The notes beneath the pieces are model-generated. The model searched no databases and had not been told where the DNA came from. It saw nothing but the letters and a program-made list of their open reading frames with translations. From Pseudomonas nitroreducens (GTDB lineage: Bacteria > Pseudomonadota > Gammaproteobacteria > Pseudomonadales > Pseudomonadaceae): 64,000 nucleotides of DNA. The translations under genes were made by a program, and so were the position numbers. The first letter of the stretch is position 1. The number at the start of each line of letters is the position of its first letter. Positions 19,501 to 26,473 of this stretch are shown piece by piece. The stretch is from NCBI RefSeq assembly GCF_014204515.1, contig NZ_JACHLI010000004.1, positions 1-64,000 of the forward strand, given 5' to 3'.

Positions 19501-20028
19501 GCCGATTGGCTCGGCGGCCTGCGCCGCAACGCCGACGGCCAGCTCGCCAGCCTGCAGCTGGTCAGCGGCAAGCTGCACGAAGGCAAGGGCTACAAATGGC
19601 ATGGACTGGTGCGCCCGTGGGTGCGCCACCTCGCGCTGCAACTGTGCGGCGAGCCGGTGACCAGCGTGCTGGTCGGCCTCACCGGCACGCTCGAATTCCC
19701 GCCATTGCCGGCGCAGGAAGCCCGCGCGGAACTGAATGCATTGCTGGAGGCGTGGTTCCAGGGCATGAGTCGCCCGCTGCCGGTGGCCTGCAAGGCGGCG
19801 TTCGCCTGGCTGGCCGCCGGTGAGGACGAAGACCGCGCCGCCCGCGAAGCTGCCAAGCGCTATGACGGCGGCTTCAACCTGAGCGGCGAGGCGGCGTCGT
19901 CGGCGGCGCTGGCGCGGGTCTATCCGGACTTCGCCACGCTCAATGCCAGCGAGGAATTCGCTGCCTGGGCGGAAAAGCTCTACGGGCCATTGTTCGCGAT
20001 CCTGCAGCGCAAGGAGGCCGAACAATGA
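16561..20028 (+). CDS. recC: RecBCD subunit RecC
   Basis: The 1155-residue protein is the RecC subunit (exonuclease V gamma) of RecBCD, which processes DNA double-strand ends. It opens with GLMVIHGNHPEALRDLLVQW and ENEVILVQSNGIAQWLKL, the usual RecC beginning, and includes LMPMRAIPFQLVCLLGMNDG. RecC is a dead helicase fold that scans for Chi. The start ATG 16561 has AGGAG in front. Its last codons overlap the recB start as ATGA, so the three genes recC-recB-recD form one unit with coupled translation, the order known from P. aeruginosa. Confidence 0.96.
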   Translation: MSEQRLTPGLMVIHGNHPEALRDLLVQWMSLHPLAPLENEVILVQSNGIAQWLKLALGRDVEEGGCGVTAALDVQLPAQFLWRAYRGALGRDEIPEVSVLDKGPLTWRLMRLLPSLLEQDEFATLQRFLADDADLRKRHQLAERLADLFDQYQVYRADWLEDWSRGVDQLRLANGSVKALDADNRWQAALWRALLEDVGAEGLATSRAGVHGRFIQKLKTAEQPLPGLPRRVVVFGISAMPAQTVEALAVLARHAQVLLCVHNPCRHHWADIVADKDLLRHEYRRQRRRAGTPELLSDDQQHQYAQPLLAAWGKQGRDYINLLDQYDDPESYRARLGAVANGRIDLFSEVTPSSLLGQLQDDILELRPINETREHWPAVDPQTDDSLRFHVAHSAQREVEILHDQLLARFDADPTLRPRDVIVMVPDINPYAPHIEAVFGQLPRDDKRFIPYTLADQGQRGREPLLVALEHLLRLPDSRFAVSEILDLLDVAAVRKRFGLADADLPLLRRWIDGAGVRWGLDGQQRERLGLPAAAEANSWRFGLRRMLLGFAVGEGDAFQGIQPYAEIGGLDAAALGPLAGLLGALEKACELLAEDADPATWVQRLRTLLEDFFQVTDDHDELLRQQLLNLLEGWLETCGHAGFSDPLPLSVVREAWLSGLDAGGLNQRFLAGAVSFCTLMPMRAIPFQLVCLLGMNDGDYPRPQSPLDFDLMRNDYRPGDRSRREDDRYLLLEALLSARRQLYVSWVGRSIRDNSERPPSVLVGQLRDHLAAGWHSADGGDLLHGLTLEHPLQPFSRAYFETPGDQGIDGLYTYAREWRDVHREQDGETNEAALPPPVLDAPIGLRVLSDFLANPVGAFFLQRLKVRFGEEQLIGQDEEPFELNGLDVWQLQFELCERLRPWVEQHWQDEQLAAQLSAQVERLRREGRLPLAAFGDFSAQALVAPLHDLLARYREQLEHWAQVEDEQRELNHEHAGIELADWLGGLRRNADGQLASLQLVSGKLHEGKGYKWHGLVRPWVRHLALQLCGEPVTSVLVGLTGTLEFPPLPAQEARAELNALLEAWFQGMSRPLPVACKAAFAWLAAGEDEDRAAREAAKRYDGGFNLSGEAASSAALARVYPDFATLNASEEFAAWAEKLYGPLFAILQRKEAEQ

Positions 20029-23000
20029 GCGCCGCCGCCTTTACTTCACAAGAGCTCAATCCACTCGACTTCCCCCTGTACGGCAGCCGGCTGATCGAGG
20101 CCAGCGCGGGCACCGGAAAGACCTTCACCATCGCCTTGCTCTACGTTCGCCTGGTGCTCGATCACGGCGGCGAGCAGGCCGCATTCGGCCGACCGCTGAG
20201 CCCGCCGGAAATCCTCGTGGTGACCTTCACCGAAGCCGCGACCCAGGAGCTGCGCGAGCGTATCCGCGCGCGCCTGGGCGAGGCTGCGCGCTGCTTCGCC
20301 GAGCCCGAGCAGAAGCACGACGGCCTGCTGGTCAGGCTGCGCGACAGCTATGCGCCCGAGCGCTGGCCCGGCTGCGCGCGCCTGCTGCGCCTGGCCGCCG
20401 AATGGATGGACGAGGCCGCCGTCTCGACCATCCACAGCTGGTGCTACCGCATGCTGCGCGAGCACGCCTTCGACAGCGGCAGCCTGTTCACCCAGGACCT
20501 CGCCGCCGACCAGAGCGAGCTGCTCGCCGAAGCCGTGCGCGATTACTGGCGGCGCAATTTCTACCCGCTGGGTGTGGCGGCGGCCAACGCCGTGCGCCAT
20601 TGCTACGCCGGCCCCGAAGCGCTGGCCCGCGCCCTGCAACCGCTGCTGGCGGCGCAGGAGGCCGGCTTCCGCTACGCCGACCAGCCGCTGACGGCTCCGG
20701 CCTCGCTGGCCGATCTGCTGGAAGCCACCGGCCAGTTCTACGACGAGCTCGCCGCCACCGAAAGCCGTGCCCGCGAAGCCTGGGCAGCGGACCGCGAGGG
20801 CGTCGCTGAACTGCTGCGAAACCTGCGCGGCGACCTCAATGGCAACAGCTACCGCGGCAAGGATGACGACGCGGTGTTCGCCGGCTGGATCGAAGCGCTG
20901 GATGCCTGGAGCGAAGGCGCCGATGCACCGGACAACCTCGCCAGGTTCGGCCAGACGCGGATCAAGGTGAAGGCCAAGGCCGTGGTGCCTGAGCACCCCG
21001 CCTTGCAGGCCATCGACGCCTGGGTCGAGCGCGCCGAAGGGCGCCCGGACATCGCCCCGCAACTGTTGCTGCACGCCCTGGGCGAAGTGCGGCACAACCT
21101 CGAAGTCGAGAAACAGAAGCGCGCCGAACTGGGCTTCGACGACCTGCTGGTGCGCCTCGACCGCGCCCTCGCTGGCAGCGGCGGCGAGCGCCTGGCCGAG
21201 CGCATCCGTGAGCAGTTCCCGATTGCGCTGATCGACGAATTCCAGGACACCGACCCGCTGCAGTACCGCATCTTCGAGCGCGTCTACCGGATCGGCGAGA
21301 ACCCACGCAGCCTCGGTCTGTTCATGATCGGCGACCCCAAGCAGGCGATCTACGCCTTCCGTGGCGCCGACATCCACACCTACCTGCGCGCCCGTGCCGC
21401 CACCGCCGGGCGGCACTACACCCTGGGCACCAACTACCGCTCGACGCTGGCGATGGTCAACGCGGCCAACCGCTGCTTCCTCTTCGCCGAAAGCCATCCG
21501 CGGGCGGCGTTCCGCTTCGCCGTGGAGGGCCAGGACAACCCGGTGCCGTTCCTCGAAGTCGGGGCGCGCGGCCGTGATGAAAGGCTGCTGCTGGAAGGCG
21601 CCGAAGCGCCGGCCATGACCTTCTGGCAACTGGACAACGACGGTCAGGTCTGCGGCTCCACCTTGTATCGCCAGGAGATGGCCGCGCGCAGCGCCACGGC
21701 CATCCAGCGCTGGCTGAGCTCCGCGCAGAGCGGCTTCCGTGATGCCGATGGTGAATGGCGCGCGTTGCGTCCGGCTGACATCGCCATCCTCGTCCGTGGC
21801 CGCAGCGAAGCCGAGGCGATTCGCGGCGAGCTGGCCAGGCGTCGGTTGGCCAGCGTCTACCTCTCCGACCGCGATTCGGTGTTCGACAGCCCCGAAGCGG
21901 TCGACCTGCTGCACTGGCTGCGCGCCTGCGCCGACCCCGGTGACGATGGCGCGCTGCGCATCGCCCTGGCCACCCGCAGCCTGGCGCTGGACTGGGCAAC
22001 CCTGGAACGGCTGAACCAGGACGAGCGCTTCTGGGAAGCCATGCTGCTGCGCTTCCGCGACTACCGCGTGCTCTGGCAGCAGCAGGGCGTGCTGCCGATG
22101 CTGCGCCGCCTGCTTGCCGACTTCGCGCTGCCGGCGCGCCTGCTGCGCGAGACCGACGGCGAACGCAGCCTGACCAACCTGCTGCACCTGGCCGAATGGC
22201 TGCAGCGCGAGGCCGTGGAAGTGGACGGCGAGCACGCGCTGCTGCGGGTGCTGGCCGAACAGCTGGAGAGCCCGTCCAGCGAGGAAATCCTCCGCCTGGA
22301 AAGCGACGCCGACCTGATCAAGGTGGTGACCATCCACAAATCCAAGGGCCTGGAATACCCGCTGGTATTGCTGCCGTTCATCTGCACCTGGCGCGAGCTC
22401 GACGGCAAGAGCGGCACGCCGCCGAGCTTCCAGTCCGGCGAGGCGCGAGTGGTGGAATTGTCCCGCGACAAGGAGCTGGCCAAGGCGGCTTTCCAGCTGG
22501 CCAACGACGAGCGCCTGAGCGAGGACATGCGTTTGCTCTACGTGGCCCTGACCCGCGCGCGCCATGCCGTGTGGCTGGGCGTGGCGCCGCTGGTGATGAG
22601 CAACAGCAAGAACCCCGAGCTGCACAAGGGCGCCATGGGCTACCTGCTCGGTGGCGGTAACGCACTGAGCGTTGAAGATGTCAGCGCCCGACTGGGTGAG
22701 TTGCAGGCCGGCCAGGCGGAAATCGCCCTGGAGCCGGCGCCGGAAGTCGGCACGGAAGTCTTCGTCGGCGTACCGGCCGGCGAGCTGGGCGCCGCCCGCG
22801 AGCCGCGCCGCCGGGTGGCGGAAAAATGGTGGATCGCCAGTTACTCCGCGCTGGCCAGTCTGGCGTCTGCGGGGGCCAGCGAAGACGACAGCGTAGTCGC
22901 CCCGGCGCCGGCTGCCGACGAACCCATCAGTGCCGGCGAAGACCTGCTGCGTGAAAGCAGCCTGGAGGAGCATCGCGAGCTGGATGTCGTTCCTGCACCC

Positions 23001-23726
23001 TTCAGCCTGCACGCCTTCCCCCGTGGCGCGAACCCCGGCAGCTTCCTCCATGGCTTGCTGGAGTGGGCCGCCGACGAAGGCTTCAACGCCGACGAAGAAG
23101 CGTTGCGCGACCAGATCGCCCGGCGCTGCGCCGTGCGCGGCTGGGAAGAGTGGATCGAGCCGCTCACCGGCTGGCTCGGCCAGTACCAGCGCACGCCGTT
23201 CCGCGTGCCCGGTGGCGCGCCGGTCAGCCTCGCCGGGCTGACGACTTTCCAGAAGGAAATGGAATTCTGGTTCTCCACCCGCCAGGTCGACACCCAGCGC
23301 CTCGACGCCGCGGTGATCCGCCATACCCTCGGTGGCTTGGCGCGACCGACGCTGCAGGCGAACCTGCTCAACGGCATGCTCAAGGGCTTCATCGACCTGG
23401 TGTTCGAACACGAAGGCCGCTACTACGTGGCCGACTACAAGTCCAACTGGCTGGGCGCCGACGACGAGGCCTACACCGAGGCCGCGCTGCGCGAGGCGCT
23501 GCTGGAGCACCGCTACGACCTGCAGTACGCGCTCTACCTGTTCGCCCTGCACCGTTTGCTGCAGGCGCGCCTGCCCGACTATGACTACGACCGCCACATC
23601 GGAGGCGCGATGTACCTGTTCCTGCGCGGCAGTTCCTCGGCGACCCAGGGCATGTACCTGGAGCGCCCGCCGAAAGCGCTGATGGATGAGCTGGACCGCC
23701 TGTTCCGCGCGGAGGTGCCGGCATGA
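20025..23726 (+). CDS. recB: RecBCD subunit RecB (helicase-nuclease)
   Basis: The 1233-residue subunit carries a UvrD-type 3'-5' helicase: Walker A ASAGTGKT with Lys32, the Walker B region ALIDEFQDTDPLQYRIF, GDPKQAIYAFRGADI, and motif VI LLYVALTRARHAVWLG. The C-terminal RecB nuclease domain has Asp1124 in GFIDLVFEHEG and Asp1137/Lys1139 in VADYKSNW, the metal-binding and catalytic residues, so nuclease and helicase are both intact. It overlaps recC and recD by four bases each. Confidence 0.97.
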   Translation: MSAAAFTSQELNPLDFPLYGSRLIEASAGTGKTFTIALLYVRLVLDHGGEQAAFGRPLSPPEILVVTFTEAATQELRERIRARLGEAARCFAEPEQKHDGLLVRLRDSYAPERWPGCARLLRLAAEWMDEAAVSTIHSWCYRMLREHAFDSGSLFTQDLAADQSELLAEAVRDYWRRNFYPLGVAAANAVRHCYAGPEALARALQPLLAAQEAGFRYADQPLTAPASLADLLEATGQFYDELAATESRAREAWAADREGVAELLRNLRGDLNGNSYRGKDDDAVFAGWIEALDAWSEGADAPDNLARFGQTRIKVKAKAVVPEHPALQAIDAWVERAEGRPDIAPQLLLHALGEVRHNLEVEKQKRAELGFDDLLVRLDRALAGSGGERLAERIREQFPIALIDEFQDTDPLQYRIFERVYRIGENPRSLGLFMIGDPKQAIYAFRGADIHTYLRARAATAGRHYTLGTNYRSTLAMVNAANRCFLFAESHPRAAFRFAVEGQDNPVPFLEVGARGRDERLLLEGAEAPAMTFWQLDNDGQVCGSTLYRQEMAARSATAIQRWLSSAQSGFRDADGEWRALRPADIAILVRGRSEAEAIRGELARRRLASVYLSDRDSVFDSPEAVDLLHWLRACADPGDDGALRIALATRSLALDWATLERLNQDERFWEAMLLRFRDYRVLWQQQGVLPMLRRLLADFALPARLLRETDGERSLTNLLHLAEWLQREAVEVDGEHALLRVLAEQLESPSSEEILRLESDADLIKVVTIHKSKGLEYPLVLLPFICTWRELDGKSGTPPSFQSGEARVVELSRDKELAKAAFQLANDERLSEDMRLLYVALTRARHAVWLGVAPLVMSNSKNPELHKGAMGYLLGGGNALSVEDVSARLGELQAGQAEIALEPAPEVGTEVFVGVPAGELGAAREPRRRVAEKWWIASYSALASLASAGASEDDSVVAPAPAADEPISAGEDLLRESSLEEHRELDVVPAPFSLHAFPRGANPGSFLHGLLEWAADEGFNADEEALRDQIARRCAVRGWEEWIEPLTGWLGQYQRTPFRVPGGAPVSLAGLTTFQKEMEFWFSTRQVDTQRLDAAVIRHTLGGLARPTLQANLLNGMLKGFIDLVFEHEGRYYVADYKSNWLGADDEAYTEAALREALLEHRYDLQYALYLFALHRLLQARLPDYDYDRHIGGAMYLFLRGSSSATQGMYLERPPKALMDELDRLFRAEVPA

Positions 23727-25750
23727 ACAGCGCCGCGCAAATGCTCGAACTGCTCGGTCGCTGGGCCGAGCGCGGCTGGCTGCGCGAGCTGGATCGCGCC
23801 TTTGCGATCTTCCTCGTCGAACGCGCGGCGGATGCGCATCCGCTGCTGATCCTCGCCGCCGCCCTGGCCAGTCACCAGCTCGGGCGCGGGCATGTCTGCC
23901 TCGATCTGCAAGCGACCCTGGCCGACAGCCGTTTTGCCCTGTCCCTGCCGCCCGAAGGCGACTCGGCCAAGGACGCGCCGGAGCTGCCCGGCGTGCTGCT
24001 GGACGGCTTCGATCTCGATGCCTGGCGCGCTGTGCTGGACGATCCGCGCCTGGTCGGCGACGGCCCTGGTGATACGCCGCTGGTGCTGTCCGGCCGCCGT
24101 CTCTATCTGCGTCGTTACTGGCAGTACGAGCGGGAAGTACGGGCCGGTATCGACCAGCGTCTGCAACAGGGCGACGCCCTGCGGGCGGCGTTGCCGGCTG
24201 CGCAACTGCGCCAGGCGCTGGACGCGCTGTTCCCCAAGCAGCCTGGCGCACCAGCGGACTGGCAGAAGCTCGCCTGCGCGCTGGTCGCCGGCAACGCGTT
24301 CGGCATCGTCACCGGCGGGCCGGGCACCGGCAAGACCACCACGGTGGTCAAGCTGCTGGCCCTGCTGCAGAGCCTGGCGCTGGGGGAGGGCGGCCGGCCG
24401 TTGCGCATCCGTCTCGCCGCACCCACCGGCAAGGCGGCCGCGCGTCTGAACGAGTCCATCGCTGGCGCCGTGCAGCGTCTGCAACTCGACGGCCTGCCCA
24501 ATGGCGAAGCGGTGCGCAGCGAGATTCCCACCGAGGTCACCACGCTGCACCGCCTGCTCGGCAGCCGGCCGGACAGCCGCCAGTTCCGTCACCACGCCGG
24601 CAACCCGCTGGCGCTGGAGCTGCTGGTGGTGGACGAAGCCTCGATGGTCGACCTGGAAATGATGGCCGCGCTGCTTGCCGCGCTGCCGCCGCGCGCGCGG
24701 CTGATCCTGCTCGGCGACAAGGACCAGCTGGCCTCGGTGGAAGCCGGCGCCGTGCTCGGCGAGCTGTGCAGCCGTGCCCGCGAAGGCCATTACCGGCCGG
24801 CCACCCGCGACTGGCTGGAAGCCGTCACCGGCGAATCGATTGACGCCACGTTGCTGGACAACTCCGGCAGCGACCTCGACCAGGCCGTGGCCATGCTTCG
24901 TCACAGCCACCGCTTCAGCGCCGACAGCGGCATCGGCCAGTTGGCCGAGGCGGTCAACGCCGGGGATATCCCGGCCCTGCGCCAGGTGTGGAAGGCGCAG
25001 CACGAGGACCTCGCCCGCATCGCCGTGGATGCCCAGGAAACCCGCAGCCTGCGTGACCTGGTGATAGACGGTGGGCGCGGCGGCGACTTGTTCGGGCCGG
25101 TCGGTTACGCCCATTACCTGCGCGTGGTCAGCGGCTCGCGCCCGGCGGAAAACGCCGACCAGGCCGCGCTGGATGGCTGGGCGAGGAAGGTGCTCGAAGC
25201 CCACGGTCAGTTCCAGCTGCTCTGTGCCTTGCGTCGCGGGCCCTGGGGTGTGGAAGGGCTGAACACGCTGATCGGCGAACTGCTGCAGCGTGAAGGGCTG
25301 ATTTCCACGGCGAGCGGCTGGTTCGCCGGCCGCCCGGTGCTGGTCACCCGCAACGACTATGGCCTGGGCCTGATGAACGGCGATATCGGCATCACCCTGG
25401 CGCTGCCGCAACAGGCCGACGACGGCTCGGTGCGCTGGGTGGCGCGCGTGGCCTTCCCGGCGGGCGATGGCAGCGACGCCATCCGCTGGATCCTGCCCAG
25501 CCGCCTGCAGGCGGTGGAAACGGTATTCGCCATGACTGTGCACAAGTCCCAGGGCTCGGAATTCACCCACGCCGCACTGCTGCTGCCCGACAGCCTCAAC
25601 CCCATCCTCACCCGAGAGCTGGTCTACACCGGCATCACCCGCGCGCGGAAATGGTTCACTCTGGCCAGCGCCGGGCGCGGCTGGCAGGTGCTGGAAGCGG
25701 CGACGGAGCGAAGGGTGCAGCGGGCGAGCGGGTTGCTGGACCTTTCCTGA
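23723..25750 (+). CDS. recD: RecBCD subunit RecD (5'-3' helicase)
   Basis: The 675-residue subunit is a superfamily 1B helicase: Walker A GGPGTGKTTTV with Lys204, Walker B LLVVDEASMVDLEMM, GDKDQLASVEAG, and the C-terminal UvrD-like part with TVHKSQGSEFTHAALLLP and ELVYTGITRARKW. It is the last gene of recCBD; a perfect palindrome follows 17 bases after its stop. Confidence 0.96.
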   Translation: MNSAAQMLELLGRWAERGWLRELDRAFAIFLVERAADAHPLLILAAALASHQLGRGHVCLDLQATLADSRFALSLPPEGDSAKDAPELPGVLLDGFDLDAWRAVLDDPRLVGDGPGDTPLVLSGRRLYLRRYWQYEREVRAGIDQRLQQGDALRAALPAAQLRQALDALFPKQPGAPADWQKLACALVAGNAFGIVTGGPGTGKTTTVVKLLALLQSLALGEGGRPLRIRLAAPTGKAAARLNESIAGAVQRLQLDGLPNGEAVRSEIPTEVTTLHRLLGSRPDSRQFRHHAGNPLALELLVVDEASMVDLEMMAALLAALPPRARLILLGDKDQLASVEAGAVLGELCSRAREGHYRPATRDWLEAVTGESIDATLLDNSGSDLDQAVAMLRHSHRFSADSGIGQLAEAVNAGDIPALRQVWKAQHEDLARIAVDAQETRSLRDLVIDGGRGGDLFGPVGYAHYLRVVSGSRPAENADQAALDGWARKVLEAHGQFQLLCALRRGPWGVEGLNTLIGELLQREGLISTASGWFAGRPVLVTRNDYGLGLMNGDIGITLALPQQADDGSVRWVARVAFPAGDGSDAIRWILPSRLQAVETVFAMTVHKSQGSEFTHAALLLPDSLNPILTRELVYTGITRARKWFTLASAGRGWQVLEAATERRVQRASGLLDLS

Positions 25751-25766
25751 TGTGACGAGAAATGCT

Positions 25767-25796
25767 TGATTAAGTGCTTTTAAAAGCACTTAATCA
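25767..25796. promoter_or_regulatory. 30-bp perfect palindrome before the toxin-antitoxin genes
   Basis: TGATTAAGTGCTTTT and its exact complement meet without a spacer. It lies between recD and the antitoxin start (25822), where autoregulated antitoxin operons keep their operator. It could instead fold in RNA as a terminator for recCBD, although no T run follows. Both roles are possible. Confidence 0.7.
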
Positions 25797-25821
25797 GGTG
25801 TCTTTGTGCTGGGAGAAGACT

Positions 25822-26079
25822 GTGCCCCATTCCATGCTGGCGGATGTCACCGCCTCCATCACCGAATTGAAGAAGGACCCCATGGGTACCGTTGCAGCCG
25901 GTATGGGGCACGCGGTGGCCATCCTCAATCGCAATGAGCCGGTGTTCTATGCCGTGCCGGCCGAGGAGTACGAGCGCATGCTGGATCTGCTCGACGACCT
26001 GCAGCTGGGCCGGATCGCCGAGCAGCGCAAGGATGAACCGACAGTGGAAGTCACCCTCGATGAGCTCCGCCACCTCTGA
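25822..26079 (+). CDS. StbD/Phd-YefM-like antitoxin
   Basis: The 85-residue protein (MLADVTASITELKKDP, then AVAILNRNEPVFYAVPAEEY) follows the Phd/YefM/StbD fold: an N-terminal DNA-binding dimer and a C-terminal tail, ERMLDLLDDLQL... to TVEVTLDELRHL, that wraps the toxin. The start is taken as GTG 25822 because GGGAGAAG precedes it; ATG 25834 is the alternative. It overlaps the toxin gene by 20 bases. The palindrome upstream is its likely operator. Confidence 0.87.
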   Translation: MPHSMLADVTASITELKKDPMGTVAAGMGHAVAILNRNEPVFYAVPAEEYERMLDLLDDLQLGRIAEQRKDEPTVEVTLDELRHL

Positions 26080-26362
26080 TTTGCTGTACCGCCTGGCCTT
26101 CAATCAGTCTGCGCTCAAGGAATGGAAGAAGCTCAAGGGACCGGTGAAGGAGCAATTCATTCGTAAGCTGGATGAGCGCCTGCGCAATCCTCATGTGCCC
26201 TCGGCGCGGCTCCACGGTCCGATCAATCGCTACAAGATCAAGCTGGCTTCTGCCGGGTACCGGCTGGTCTACGAAGTGTTCGACGACAAGGTGGTGGTGC
26301 TGGTCATCGCTGTTGGCAAGCGTGAGGGCGGCGCGGTCTACGAATCAGCAAGGAAACGCTGA
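26060..26362 (+). CDS. RelE/StbE-family toxin
   Basis: The 100-residue basic protein has the RelE/ParE fold: LAFNQSALKEWKKLKGPVKE in the N-terminal helices, then LHGPINRYKIKLASAGYRLV and FDDKVVVLVIAVGKRE. RelE-type toxins cut mRNA in the ribosome; the StbE branch is mostly known from plasmids and chromosomes as a maintenance or stress module. ATG 26060 lies inside the antitoxin gene, so production is coupled. The complete pair behind recCBD suggests a later insertion into this spot. Confidence 0.87.
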   Translation: MSSATSDLLYRLAFNQSALKEWKKLKGPVKEQFIRKLDERLRNPHVPSARLHGPINRYKIKLASAGYRLVYEVFDDKVVVLVIAVGKREGGAVYESARKR

Positions 26363-26473
26363 GGGGGCTCACCGGTTTTTGTGGGAGAAAATAGTACAAG
26401 TCTCCCATGTCCTTGCCGGCTTTTTAGATTTGTCTGATGTCCGCCTCGCCGGCTTTCCGCCAGGCTGGCGGCC

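Noticed and set aside
20046..24251. Minus-strand open frame of 1401 codons opposite recB/recD
   Set aside because: It is a GC-rich shadow of intact recB and recD; the translation is full of Gln/Ala/Arg/His runs and has no family motif. The same holds for long opposite frames at 1595-4387, 26600-28825, 32279-33919 and 38333-40930.
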